Shown: positions 43,795 to 53,904, counted from the first letter of the stretch. The stretch: DNA of 64,000 bases from an uncultured Clostridium sp. (GCA_900553945.1 USFR01000005.1:66431-130430); one strand, 5' to 3'. Notes: generated by a model from the sequence alone, not told the origin. Program-made: numbers and translations.

Positions 43795-43905
43795 TAAATT
43801 TTAGCCAGGCAGCAATCATCTAAAAGGTAAGGGAGCGTATGCGTATACGTGACCGCGTTTTAGATGATTGCTAACGCCGATAAAATTGTAATTATTTTCT
43901 AGCGC
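43781..43905 (+). repeat. Nested palindromic element E (family 2), touching a stop codon
   Basis: Flanks match A and B (GGAAAAGAATTAAAT, AGCCAGGC, TAACGC, AATTATTTTCTAGC). The core is a perfect 15-pair stem, AGCAATCATCTAAAA 43811-43825 with 43858-43872, around AGCGTAT/ATACGTG. The element ends one base before the stop codon of the 2552-residue surface protein, so in that transcript it forms the 3' untranslated stem-loop. Confidence 0.8.
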
Positions 43906-46900
43906 CTATGATTTGAACACAAACTCCTCATCATTATACTCAACCTTAAAACTCTCTTCCTTATCATGAACAGTAAGGTTAACAGTTTTATTATCAAGTT
44001 TCTTACTAATTGACTTAGACAATACTACTTTATAATTTTCTTCTTTATACTTATTGTAATATTTATTCAAATCAAGATCTCTATCATTCTTTGTAAGTTT
44101 TTCTTTACCAACAAGAACTCTTTCATCGCCCTCTTCAATATAAATCTTAACGTTCTTTCTACGTTTAGCAAGAACTATAATGAATAGAACTAATGCTAAG
44201 AATGCTAGTAAGAATCCGAATGAACCTAACATTCCTCTTATCCATTTGTCATTATCATCATCTTGTTTATCAGTATGTGTTCCAGCAATTACAGGAACCT
44301 TAACATCATTATTATCTTTATTTGTATCATCTTTTACTGGTGTCTCATCAGGAATTGGTGTAATATTATCAATTGGTAATTTTGTATCCTCTGGTGTTTC
44401 AACAGTAGATGGTTTATTATTTGTAGTTGTTTTGCTTGGTTTACTTGGTTTTGTTGGTGTAGTTGGTTTTGTATTGTCATTCTTTCCTGGATTTACAGGA
44501 GATGTTGTCTTTTTAACTAATACACTAAACTGTGCTGTATAACCACCATATGAAACTGTAATTACCTGCATTCCTTCTTTATTTTTATCAAATCCTGAAA
44601 CCATATTAGAAGTAATATTTATAACTGAAGTTCCACTATCTTTTACAACATTTAATGTTGCACCAGTTAAATCTAAGTTTTCACCTACGTTGTATTCTAA
44701 TTTTTTAGGTAAAGTTCTTATAGAAATACCTAACATTCTATCTTTTACAGTTATTGTATAATTATATGTCTTTCCATTAAATTTAACTGTAATTTGTTTT
44801 GTACCTGGAGTTGAACTATCAAATCCTGATATCATATCTTTTGTTAAATCATATTTGTTTCCTAATTTTCCACTAGCATATACTTCAGTAATTGATCCAC
44901 CTGTTAAATCTAGTGTATCTCCTATATTATAAACTGTTTTTGTAGGAGCTATAAATTTCATATTAGCAACATAGTCATTTCCAACTGTTACTTTAAAGTA
45001 ATCAACATGTTGATTATTTTCTTCATCTGTATATGTAACCTTAATCATTTGTTGACCAGGTGTGGTTTTATCATATCCAGATACCATATTAGAAGTTAAT
45101 GGAATATTTTGAATTGTTCCATCTTCTTTAGTTACTTTTACATATCCACCAGCTAAATTCAAATTCTCACCATAATTGTAATTTGTTTTAGTTGGAGCTA
45201 CTACTTCTACATTTGCAATCTTATTTACAACTGCAATTTGGAAAGTTTTATTAAATGTATTTCCATCTTTTACATAGCTTACTGTAAGAGTTTTCTTACC
45301 TTCAGTTGAGCTATCAAATCCTGTAACCATTCCAGGTGTTAAAGCTATTGTATTGCCAGTAGCTCCACTTGCCATAACTTCTGAAATGCTACCACCTGTT
45401 AAATCTAAGCTTTCGCCAATTTTGTATTCATTTTTAGCTGGTGCATTTAATGTAATATCTTTTACATAATCAACTACATTAACACTAACTGTATTAACAA
45501 CACCATCATATGTTATATTTAATGTTTGATTTCCTAATTGTGTTGGATCATATCCACTTACCATACCAGCAGTTACTGGCACATAAGTAGTATTTCCACT
45601 ATCTGTTGTAACTTTTAATGATAAACCTGTTAAATCCAAGTTATCACCATATTTGTAATTTTTCTTAAATCCATTGTCAACTAAAGTTATTGAACTAACT
45701 GTATCAACAACAGTTACACCAAATGTTTGTGTATGTGTATTACCCTCAGCATCAACATAAGTAATTGTTACTGTTTGAGCACCTAAAGTTGTTTTGTTAT
45801 ATCCAGAAATCATTGCTGAAGTAACTGGAATTACATTAGGTGTAGTTTGATTAGATGCCATTGTTATAGAAATTTTAGCATCTGATAAATCTAAGTCTTC
45901 ATTATATTTATAAGTAATTTTACTTGGAGGTGTTATAACAACGCCTTTAATGTAATCATTAACTTTAACTTTGCAATCTACTTCTTTATCTCCATATTTT
46001 ATTGTTACAGTTTGTTCTCCTAAAGTTGTAGGATCATATGTTCCTGCTTTAATCATACTAGCAGTAACTGGTATAGTAGTTGTACCACTATCTTTTACAA
46101 CATTTAATGTTGCACCTGTTAAATCTAAATTTTCACCATATTTTTGATCATACTTTATTCCAGCTCCAATTGAAATTGAATTAATTGTATCTGTTACTTC
46201 ATAAGTATAACCAACTTTTACAGTTTCTCCATTTTCAGTATATTCAATATCTGAAGTTCTTGGAGTTCCAAGAGTTTCTGTTGTAGTATCAAAAGCTGGT
46301 ACCATGTTTGGAGTTACAACTTTATCTTCTTCAGAACCATCTTGTCTACGAATTGTTATAGTAATATTTCCATCCATAGGTTCATTTAGCTTATAAGAAT
46401 CTTTTGGAGTTCCTTTAATACTAATTGATTGAACCTTATTTGTTATTGTAATTGGATAATTTACTGTTCCAGTCTTTCCATCTTCTGTATATGTTATTTT
46501 TAATGTTTTACTTATTTTTTGTGTTGGTCCATAATTTGTTGGACTCATATCTAATGGAGAACCATCAGCTTCTGTGAACATTGAGCTGTTCATTTGTCTT
46601 GTAGTTGATGTTCCATCTTCAAATGTTACTGTGATTACACCATCTGTTGCGATTTGATCACCATGATCATAATCTGTTTTAGTTGGTGCAGTTATTGAGA
46701 TAGATTTTACTGCATTAGTTAAGTTTACTTGTAAATTAGCTGTAAAATCTTGTCCGTTTGTAAAACTATCAGCATCTGCATCTGTATATGTTACAGTTAA
46801 GTTTTGGCTTTGAACTGTTGTTGCATTATATCCTGTAACCATTGAATCTAGTAATGTTTGTGGAGCTTGTGCCCCTGCTTTTGCATATGTTACTGTGTAT

Positions 46901-49900
46901 TGTACATTATTAGCTGTTAATAAACTTGATAATGTATCATTATATCTACCATTAATTGTTGATGGATTTATTGTTATTCCTGTTACATAATCTTTTACTG
47001 TAACATTTACATCAACCTCTTGATTATCATATACGATCGTTACTTGTTGTGGTCCCAATGTTGTTGGATCATATGTTCCTGGTTTTATCATATCAGCAGT
47101 TACTGGTATTGTAGTTGTTCCACTACCTTTTACTACATTAATTGTAGCTCCTGCTAAATCTAGTGGTTCGTTGTATTTTTGATCAACCTTTGGTGCTGTT
47201 CCTACACTAATTGATTTAACTTTATCTTTAACTTCATAATTTAAAGTTGTTGTTTTTGTTATTCCATTTTCTGTATATGTTATTGTAGCTGTTTTTTGTC
47301 CAACTGTTGTTGTATCAAATCCTGTAATCATATTACTTGTTACAGCCGTAGCTTCAGGTACTCCTGTAGCTCTTGTTATTAATATTGATAATCCTTGTTG
47401 TAGGTTATCATTCAAGTTGTACTCCGTTTGAGGCTTTCCTTGAATTGCTATACTTACAAGATTATTAATTATATCAATTGGATAATTTACTGTTCCTTTT
47501 TTTCCATCTTCTGTATATTCTATTTTTAATGCTTTGCTTATCTTTTGTGTTGGTCCATAATTTGTTGGACTCATATCTAATGCTGAACCATTAGCTTCTG
47601 TAATCATTGCACTTGTCATTTGTCTTGTTGCTGTTGTTCCATCATCGAATGTTACTGTAATTGTTCCATCTGTTGCTATTTGATCTCCATGATTATAAAC
47701 TGTTTTGCTTGGTGCTGTTACAGCAATTGATTTTACTGAGTTAGTTAAGTTTACTTGTAAATTAGCTGTAAAATCTTGTCCGTTTGTAAAACTATCAGCA
47801 TCTGCATCTGTATATGTTACAGTTAAGTTTTGGCTTTGAACTGTTGTTGCATTATATCCTGTAACCATTGAATCTAGTAATGTTTGTGGAGCTTGTGCCC
47901 CTGCTTTTGCATATGTTACTGTGTATTGTACATTATTAGCTGTTAATAAACTTGATAATGTATCATTATATCTACCATTAATTGTTGATGGATTTATTGT
48001 TATTCCTGTTACATAATCTTTTACTGTAACATTTACATCAACCTCTTGATTATCATATACGATCGTTACTTGTTGTGGTCCCAATGTTGTTGGATCATAT
48101 GTTCCTGGTTTTATCATATCAGCAGTTACTGGTATTGTAGTTGTTCCACTACCTTTTACTACATTAATTGTAGCTCCTGCTAAATCTAGTGGTTCGTTGT
48201 ATTTTTGATCAACCTTTGGTGCTGTTCCTACACTAATTGATTTAACTTTATCTTTAACTTCATAATTTAAAGTTGTTGTTTTTGTTATTCCATTTTCTGT
48301 ATATGTTATTGTAGCTGTTTTTTGTCCAACTGTTGTTGTATCAAATCCTGTAATCATATTACTTGTTACAGCCGTAGCTTCAGGTACTCCTGTAGCTCTT
48401 GTTATTAATATTGATAATCCTTGTTGTAGGTTATCATTCAAGTTGTACTCCGTTTGAGGCTTTCCTTGAATTGCTATACTTACAAGATTATTAATTATAT
48501 CTATTGTATAATTTGCACTTTGACTTACACCATCTTGTGTATAATCAATTTTTAATTGTTTAGTTACTTTTTGTGTTGAATTATATGATGCTGGAGACAT
48601 ATTTACATTACTTCCATCTGATTCTTTAATCATGCTTGCTGTAAGTGAAACATCTTGTGTTGTACCACTTGCATAAGTAATTGTAACTTTTCCACCTGTT
48701 ACATCTAAGTTATCACCATGATTATACTTTGTTTTTGTTGGAGGTGTAATTGTCATACCTGTAATATTATCTTTTACATTGTATTGATAATTAACAGTTT
48801 TTGATTCATATGTAATTGTAGCTGTTTTTCCATTTCCAGCTGTTGTAGTATCTAAACCACTAACCATTGCATCAGTAATATTAACTGTTTCTGTATTTCC
48901 AGCTTTTCTTGTTACAATTATTGTTCCACCAACACCCGTTATTGAATCATTAAGATTATAATTTGTTCTTGGTGATTGTCCAATTGTAATTGCATTAATT
49001 GGATTTGTTATTTTAATTGTATAATCTTTTGTTATATTTTGACCATCTTTTGTATATGAAATTGTTAATGTTTTTGTAACTTCATTATTTGAATTATATT
49101 CACTTGCATTTGGACTCATATTTACAGCAGTACCTGTAGCTTTATCAGTTACCATATTAGCTGTAACATCAACATCTTGTGTTGTATGGTCAGCATATGT
49201 TATTGTAATTTTTCCACCAGTTAAATCTAAGCTATCACCATGCTCATATGTTGTTTTTGTTGGTGGAGTAACTACCATTCCAGTAATACCATTTACAACA
49301 TTAATATTAAATGAAGTTGTTTTTCCTTCATATGTTACTTGTACAGTTTTTGTTCCTCCAGCACCTGTTAAATCACTTAGTGGAGTTAAAGTAACACCAT
49401 TATCTGTTAAATTAACTGTTTCAGTGTTTCCAGCTTTTCTTGTTACAATTATAGTTCCATTAGTTAAATCATAACTTGTATCTCCTAAATTATAAGTTGT
49501 TTTATTAGGATTTGTTCCCATTGCAATAGAAGATACCGTATTATTTATTGTAATAGGATAATTAATTGTTTCAGTTATATTATCCTGTGTATATTCAATT
49601 ACTAAAGTTTTCGTCAATGAATTATTAGTATAATCTGAAGCATTTGGACTCATATTTACATTGCTTCCATCAGATTCTTTAATCATACTAGTTGTCATTG
49701 TAACATTTTCTAAAGATCCATCTTCATGTGTTACAACAATTTTTGAACCAGTTAAGTCTAAGCTATCACCATGCTCATATACAGATTTTGATGGTGCTGT
49801 AATAGTAATTGCTTTTGCCAAATTTGTAACTTCAACTTCAAAAGTTTGAGTAATTGTATCTGGAATAGTTGTTCCATCAGACAATGTATAATTAAATGTT

Positions 49901-51564
49901 CTAGATACTGTTATTGTTTGTGTACCTATGTGTGTTTTGTCATATCCTGTAACTGTTACATTTGAATCTGATAATTTATTATTAGTAACCTTACCAACTT
50001 TCCATACATAGTCTAATTTTCCTCCAGCTAAATTTAGATTTTCATTATATTTATATTCAACCTTTACTGGAGCTGTAATTAAAGAATTAGTTACATAATC
50101 ATAAGCTTCAACATCAATTGTATTTGATGCGTTTTTACCATTAATTGATACAGTCAAATTTTGCTTTTTACCAAATGTTCTTGCATTGTAACTTGAAACT
50201 GTTACTGAACCATCTGGTAAATTAACATATGCAATATCACCACTAGTTAAAGTAGCTTTTATAACTGCACCTGTTAAATCTAAAGATTCATCTGCTTTAT
50301 AAACTACCTTATTAGGTTGTTTATAAACTTCAAAACTTGAAATAGTGTCATTTACTACTATAGTTTGATTTGCTGTTAATCCTTGATAAGTAAATACTAT
50401 TTTTTGAGTTCCTCTAGTAGGAAGACTACCAGATGAAGAAGTTTGTGAAAAATTAGGTGAATTAACACTAGCTTGTGTTTCACTAACTGTTACACCATTA
50501 CTTGTTGCAGTTAATGGTATTGTTCTACCACTTTTTGTTGTAGCTGTTAATGTTAATCCCGCAAAATTCAAATTATCTCCATGAGTATATTCTGTAGTAG
50601 TCATTGGAGTTGTAACTACAAGAGATACAGTTGGGTCAGTTACATTAATATTAAAAGATGCATCTTTTCCTTCATATTGTAAAGTAACTGTTGAATCTGA
50701 AATTTTTGCTGTACTTCCTGTTTTTATAGAAACTTTTGAATCAGTCATATCAACATCTTCTTTTGAACCGTCATCATAAGTTACTTCAATTACACCACCT
50801 GTTAAATCGATTGAATCACCATGTTCATAATTCATTTTATTTGGATTCTGTTTAACAGAAATTCCTGTAACTGTTTTTTCAGCTGCCGCAAATCCTTTTG
50901 TTCCAAATTGTAAATCCTTGCTAACTCTTATACCAGAGGCATTATTATAATTAATTTTCAATCCTGTTGGCAAACCAACTCCACTAGAAACCTGTGTAAA
51001 TAAATCTTTTGAAAGTTGATCAGCTGTTATATCAGGATCCAATACTTTAAATGTCATTTTTAATACTGGGTAATAAGCATTATATCCAGCTCCATTAACA
51101 TCTATTGCATCATCTCCCATTTGTCCTGGTACATAGCCATTATCAACAATATCTGTTCCTCCTGCTGGTTCTAACCCTGTAAAATGGAATGTTCCAGTAT
51201 TCTTATCATATGTTTTTATTTGAAGTGTTCCCATATAATAATCACTTTGTGCTGTAATTAACCCCACTCCTGTGGCAGCACTACCCGTATTTTTGTTACA
51301 AGGTTGTAACTTAGTAGTATCAACTTTAAATTGAAAATCAAATCCATTAATTACTGCTTCTGATACTAACGCAAGTTCAACTGTTAAAATCCTATTGCTT
51401 CCCTTTTTGGTAATACCCAAATTGTTAAGAATCAAAGGATATTCTTCAAGTACGCCTGTCGCTGCATTTGCTACATTATTAAAAAGTATCGTATATGGTG
51501 AAAACATATTTAATAACATAGCCATTAAAACTAAAAATGCGATAATCCTTTTTTTAACTTTCAT
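43906..51564 (-). CDS. 2552-aa surface protein: cohesin-like domain, ~25 Big_3 Ig domains, membrane span, cytoplasmic tail
   Basis: A signal peptide (cleavage near VANA, about residue 34) is followed by a cohesin/CBM-like beta domain (about 38-225: ILTVELALVSEAVINGFDF, GTFHFTG, PVLKMTFKVL). About 25 Ig-like Big_3 domains follow (about 232-2345; motif YxHGDxLDLTGGxIxVTYxDG). A Thr/Pro/Asp-rich linker, one membrane span (about 2448-2472) and an 80-residue charged cytoplasmic tail complete the protein. There is no LPxTG motif; anchoring is by the span. It is the last gene of a three-gene operon, 13 bases after the cohesin-like/dockerin-like protein gene, with an AAGGAGAG site. It probably displays its cohesin-like head far from the membrane. 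The cytoplasmic tail is unusual and could carry a signal or a cell-division link (inference). Confidence 0.9.
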   Translation of the reverse strand: MKVKKRIIAFLVLMAMLLNMFSPYTILFNNVANAATGVLEEYPLILNNLGITKKGSNRILTVELALVSEAVINGFDFQFKVDTTKLQPCNKNTGSAATGVGLITAQSDYYMGTLQIKTYDKNTGTFHFTGLEPAGGTDIVDNGYVPGQMGDDAIDVNGAGYNAYYPVLKMTFKVLDPDITADQLSKDLFTQVSSGVGLPTGLKINYNNASGIRVSKDLQFGTKGFAAAEKTVTGISVKQNPNKMNYEHGDSIDLTGGVIEVTYDDGSKEDVDMTDSKVSIKTGSTAKISDSTVTLQYEGKDASFNINVTDPTVSLVVTTPMTTTEYTHGDNLNFAGLTLTATTKSGRTIPLTATSNGVTVSETQASVNSPNFSQTSSSGSLPTRGTQKIVFTYQGLTANQTIVVNDTISSFEVYKQPNKVVYKADESLDLTGAVIKATLTSGDIAYVNLPDGSVTVSSYNARTFGKKQNLTVSINGKNASNTIDVEAYDYVTNSLITAPVKVEYKYNENLNLAGGKLDYVWKVGKVTNNKLSDSNVTVTGYDKTHIGTQTITVSRTFNYTLSDGTTIPDTITQTFEVEVTNLAKAITITAPSKSVYEHGDSLDLTGSKIVVTHEDGSLENVTMTTSMIKESDGSNVNMSPNASDYTNNSLTKTLVIEYTQDNITETINYPITINNTVSSIAMGTNPNKTTYNLGDTSYDLTNGTIIVTRKAGNTETVNLTDNGVTLTPLSDLTGAGGTKTVQVTYEGKTTSFNINVVNGITGMVVTPPTKTTYEHGDSLDLTGGKITITYADHTTQDVDVTANMVTDKATGTAVNMSPNASEYNSNNEVTKTLTISYTKDGQNITKDYTIKITNPINAITIGQSPRTNYNLNDSITGVGGTIIVTRKAGNTETVNITDAMVSGLDTTTAGNGKTATITYESKTVNYQYNVKDNITGMTITPPTKTKYNHGDNLDVTGGKVTITYASGTTQDVSLTASMIKESDGSNVNMSPASYNSTQKVTKQLKIDYTQDGVSQSANYTIDIINNLVSIAIQGKPQTEYNLNDNLQQGLSILITRATGVPEATAVTSNMITGFDTTTVGQKTATITYTENGITKTTTLNYEVKDKVKSISVGTAPKVDQKYNEPLDLAGATINVVKGSGTTTIPVTADMIKPGTYDPTTLGPQQVTIVYDNQEVDVNVTVKDYVTGITINPSTINGRYNDTLSSLLTANNVQYTVTYAKAGAQAPQTLLDSMVTGYNATTVQSQNLTVTYTDADADSFTNGQDFTANLQVNLTNSVKSIAVTAPSKTVYNHGDQIATDGTITVTFDDGTTATRQMTSAMITEANGSALDMSPTNYGPTQKISKALKIEYTEDGKKGTVNYPIDIINNLVSIAIQGKPQTEYNLNDNLQQGLSILITRATGVPEATAVTSNMITGFDTTTVGQKTATITYTENGITKTTTLNYEVKDKVKSISVGTAPKVDQKYNEPLDLAGATINVVKGSGTTTIPVTADMIKPGTYDPTTLGPQQVTIVYDNQEVDVNVTVKDYVTGITINPSTINGRYNDTLSSLLTANNVQYTVTYAKAGAQAPQTLLDSMVTGYNATTVQSQNLTVTYTDADADSFTNGQDFTANLQVNLTNAVKSISITAPTKTDYDHGDQIATDGVITVTFEDGTSTTRQMNSSMFTEADGSPLDMSPTNYGPTQKISKTLKITYTEDGKTGTVNYPITITNKVQSISIKGTPKDSYKLNEPMDGNITITIRRQDGSEEDKVVTPNMVPAFDTTTETLGTPRTSDIEYTENGETVKVGYTYEVTDTINSISIGAGIKYDQKYGENLDLTGATLNVVKDSGTTTIPVTASMIKAGTYDPTTLGEQTVTIKYGDKEVDCKVKVNDYIKGVVITPPSKITYKYNEDLDLSDAKISITMASNQTTPNVIPVTSAMISGYNKTTLGAQTVTITYVDAEGNTHTQTFGVTVVDTVSSITLVDNGFKKNYKYGDNLDLTGLSLKVTTDSGNTTYVPVTAGMVSGYDPTQLGNQTLNITYDGVVNTVSVNVVDYVKDITLNAPAKNEYKIGESLDLTGGSISEVMASGATGNTIALTPGMVTGFDSSTEGKKTLTVSYVKDGNTFNKTFQIAVVNKIANVEVVAPTKTNYNYGENLNLAGGYVKVTKEDGTIQNIPLTSNMVSGYDKTTPGQQMIKVTYTDEENNQHVDYFKVTVGNDYVANMKFIAPTKTVYNIGDTLDLTGGSITEVYASGKLGNKYDLTKDMISGFDSSTPGTKQITVKFNGKTYNYTITVKDRMLGISIRTLPKKLEYNVGENLDLTGATLNVVKDSGTSVINITSNMVSGFDKNKEGMQVITVSYGGYTAQFSVLVKKTTSPVNPGKNDNTKPTTPTKPSKPSKTTTNNKPSTVETPEDTKLPIDNITPIPDETPVKDDTNKDNNDVKVPVIAGTHTDKQDDDNDKWIRGMLGSFGFLLAFLALVLFIIVLAKRRKNVKIYIEEGDERVLVGKEKLTKNDRDLDLNKYYNKYKEENYKVVLSKSISKKLDNKTVNLTVHDKEESFKVEYNDEEFVFKS
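46715..48501 (-). repeat. Identical 761-bp duplication inside the 2552-aa surface-protein gene
   Basis: Bases 46715-47475 and 47741-48501 appear identical (offset 1026 bases, 342 codons). The adjoining 265 bases of each unit are related but diverged. The repeat carries three full Big_3 domains and parts of others. This is a very recent in-frame duplication or gene conversion. Confidence 0.9.
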
Positions 51565-51577
51565 TTCTCTCTCCTTT

Positions 51578-53173
51578 TTAATTATTATATTCTTTTATAT
51601 TAATAGTTTTATACATATTTTGAGTTACGCAAACCATATCATCAAGATTGACAACACCTTTTTTTCCAAAGTCACAATCCTCAACATACTCTGGATTTTC
51701 TGATGAATAACCATTAGCATTCATAATATCAACCATATCATTTAAGTCTACAATCTGACTTCTATCAGCATCACCTTCATCAAGTATCTGAGTACCTAAA
51801 TCTATTTCCTCATCTTTTGATATGTTAATTGTTTTTATAACATTTGACAAAAATCCAGACTTTTCAAATAATAAATCATAATTGCCAGGAATAACATATA
51901 AAGTAAACTCTCCTTCATCATCTGATATAGCACTTATTTCTGGTGTCATTCCATCAATATAATCCATTGTTACTTTGCTTGGATCTGAACCATCCAAAAG
52001 AATGTTATCCCAAACAATATCGCCAGGTTTAAACAATTTTATATCAGCAATATATTTAACATACACTCCATATGACTCTTGAACACTTTCTCTTAATCCA
52101 TCTCCAAGTTGAACTTTTCCTTTAAGCTTTCCACATGGTCTTTTTATAACCAACTTATATGTTTTAGAAATTGCTGTATTCTCGGCTGTAACAATTATTT
52201 CAATCGTTGTATCACCTTTGCCAAGCTCCATCAGGGTAATTTCATCAGTAATATCCAGAGAATCATCTGTTATATTTACAATTTCATATGTTACATTGCC
52301 ATCATCATCAACCTTTGGCTTCTTAATTTGAACTGTTGATAATTTATCAGCTTTCTTAATACTTAATTTTGCTTTATCAACATACTCTAAAATTTCTGTA
52401 GAATATTCTAAAGTATCTTTATCAAATTTAGGATCTAAAGTATATTCTCTATAATCTCCATCTTCATCAGAACCGTTACTCAATTTCAAATCAGCCAAAT
52501 CAGCATTTTTAGATTTAAGATCTAAAGTAAAAATAAATAATGATTGATTTTGATAATTATTGCTATTATTAGTTACTACCTTAATACCAGTAGTTGGTGA
52601 ATTCGTACCAGTTTTTAATTTAATGTCATCAGTAGTTATGTCACCGTCACCCATCTGAAAACTAATCCTAGCAACAACTGCCTCATCTGGAACTTCGATT
52701 CTAGTATCATTATTATCATCTTTAAAATAATCATTAGTTCCTGTCCTCTCATCTTTACCAAGAATTGAATAAATCATTCTCAGTTCACCATTAGAAGGTT
52801 CCATTTCCATCATATCCATGAATTTTTCAAATCCATTTATATATGAAAAATTACTTGGAATATCATCAGCATCATTTACATCAATTGCCTGATTTGTAGT
52901 CATATCCGACGGAGTCAGTAAACTATCATTATATTGCAACCTCAGATCCATTCCTTTAATATTCAAATGTTTCAATCTAACTTCTATTATTAATTGCTTT
53001 TTACCATTAACCTCTGCTCTAGAAATAGCCCTATATTCAACCTTTTGATCATCTGTAGGTTCCAGAACAGTTACGCCATAAGAAAATTTCATTGGTATAA
53101 ATAGAAACGTCATTACAACAATTAAAATAAATACTAGCAATTTCTTTTTAATAATTTGAACATTTGATGACAA
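51578..53173 (-). CDS. Secreted cohesin-like / dockerin-like protein (531 aa)
   Basis: The start is TTG 53173, with AAAGGAGGTG seven bases upstream; the ATG at 53163 is out of frame. A signal peptide or anchor (about 10-33) is followed by a cohesin-like domain (about 45-210: LIIEVRLKHLNIKGMDLRL, VVARISFQM), a cadherin-like beta domain (about 225-345, ending KTYKLVIKRP) and a carboxypeptidase-regulatory-like domain (about 348-465). A C-terminal dockerin-like pair (GDADRSQIVDLND and DCDFGKKGVVNLDD) ends the protein. With both a cohesin-like and a dockerin-like part it could act as an adaptor between surface proteins. It is the middle gene of the operon, 40 bases after the 166-residue protein gene. 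Confidence 0.88.
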   Translation of the reverse strand: MSSNVQIIKKKLLVFILIVVMTFLFIPMKFSYGVTVLEPTDDQKVEYRAISRAEVNGKKQLIIEVRLKHLNIKGMDLRLQYNDSLLTPSDMTTNQAIDVNDADDIPSNFSYINGFEKFMDMMEMEPSNGELRMIYSILGKDERTGTNDYFKDDNNDTRIEVPDEAVVARISFQMGDGDITTDDIKLKTGTNSPTTGIKVVTNNSNNYQNQSLFIFTLDLKSKNADLADLKLSNGSDEDGDYREYTLDPKFDKDTLEYSTEILEYVDKAKLSIKKADKLSTVQIKKPKVDDDGNVTYEIVNITDDSLDITDEITLMELGKGDTTIEIIVTAENTAISKTYKLVIKRPCGKLKGKVQLGDGLRESVQESYGVYVKYIADIKLFKPGDIVWDNILLDGSDPSKVTMDYIDGMTPEISAISDDEGEFTLYVIPGNYDLLFEKSGFLSNVIKTINISKDEEIDLGTQILDEGDADRSQIVDLNDMVDIMNANGYSSENPEYVEDCDFGKKGVVNLDDMVCVTQNMYKTINIKEYNN

Positions 53174-53213
53174 CTATCTACACCTCCTTTTCTTTTCATT
53201 AATAAATAATTTA

Positions 53214-53714
53214 TCATTTTGTATATTCCTCCACTGGAACGCTATTAATTCTTTTAACTTCAAAAGTATCTGCACTAATTTCAACTGTATTTTCTTTAGA
53301 AGAAATAAAATAGTAATAGTTGCCTTTCCTTGTAATCTTGAGCACCTCTAATTCAGTATCATCTACATTTTCGCCAAGCTCTTTAAACTTAGCTCTAGCA
53401 ACCTTTACAGCTTTTTCTTCATCGCTATATTCTTTGCTATCAACATCATTATCTTTCTTAAAACTAATTAAATTGATAACTTTTCCTTCAAATACATTTT
53501 TATATTTATCTAAAGCAAGCAATGCACAAAAGATTGCAATAGCTATAACTATAAGTACAAAAATGTTTTTAAAAAACTTTTTTGCTTTAATACGAGTAAT
53601 TTTTTCAACCATCTTTTCTGAATTTTCAGCATCACTAGAAATACAGTTATCAACTTCATTAGTTGTAATCTTTTCTTCATTATTATCTGCTGGCATCACT
53701 TTCTTTTCTTCCAT
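53214..53714 (-). CDS. Single-span membrane protein, first gene of the surface operon
   Basis: This 166-residue protein has a cytoplasmic N-terminal part (about 48 residues, acidic then basic: ITRIKAKKFFKN), one membrane span (about 49-72) and an external domain of about 90 residues ending in strands (YYYFISSKENTVEISADTF). This resembles small PepSY-like folds, but I cannot assign a family. The start has AAAGGAG at good distance. Leading position in the operon suggests a role in export or assembly of the two surface proteins (inference). Confidence 0.75.
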   Translation of the reverse strand: MEEKKVMPADNNEEKITTNEVDNCISSDAENSEKMVEKITRIKAKKFFKNIFVLIVIAIAIFCALLALDKYKNVFEGKVINLISFKKDNDVDSKEYSDEEKAVKVARAKFKELGENVDDTELEVLKITRKGNYYYFISSKENTVEISADTFEVKRINSVPVEEYTK

Positions 53715-53778
53715 AAAAATCTCCTTTATAATTTATTTCGAAGCGCATTATTCCTACAACTTCGTTTCACTATCCCCT

Positions 53779-53806
53779 ACTTTACTCTGTTTTTTTATAA
53801 AGTCAA
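53779..53806 (-). promoter_or_regulatory. Promoter of the surface-protein operon
   Basis: On the minus strand TTGACT (53806-53801) and TAAAGT (53784-53779) are 16 bases apart. The leader of about 58 bases contains the small hairpin CGAAG/CTTCG before the ribosome binding site. Confidence 0.65.
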
Positions 53807-53904
53807 TGTAAAAAATTTTAAAAAATACTCAAAACACTAATCTAAAAAGACAAATGTAACAAAGCGATTCTTATAATATCAATATCTCTTTACATAAAAA
53901 ACGA

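Noticed and set aside
42941..43905. CRISPR array or integron attC sites
   Set aside because: The 98-bp units have no short repeat/unique spacer pattern, and no RYYYAAC / GTTRRRY core pair or integrase gene is present.
53163..53163. ATG 53163 as start of the cohesin-like/dockerin-like protein
   Set aside because: It is out of frame; TTG 53173 with a strong ribosome binding site at seven bases gives the signal peptide.
53320..53811. 163-residue plus-strand frame over the 166-residue membrane protein
   Set aside because: Antisense shadow of a gene with a good promoter, ribosome binding site and operon context.
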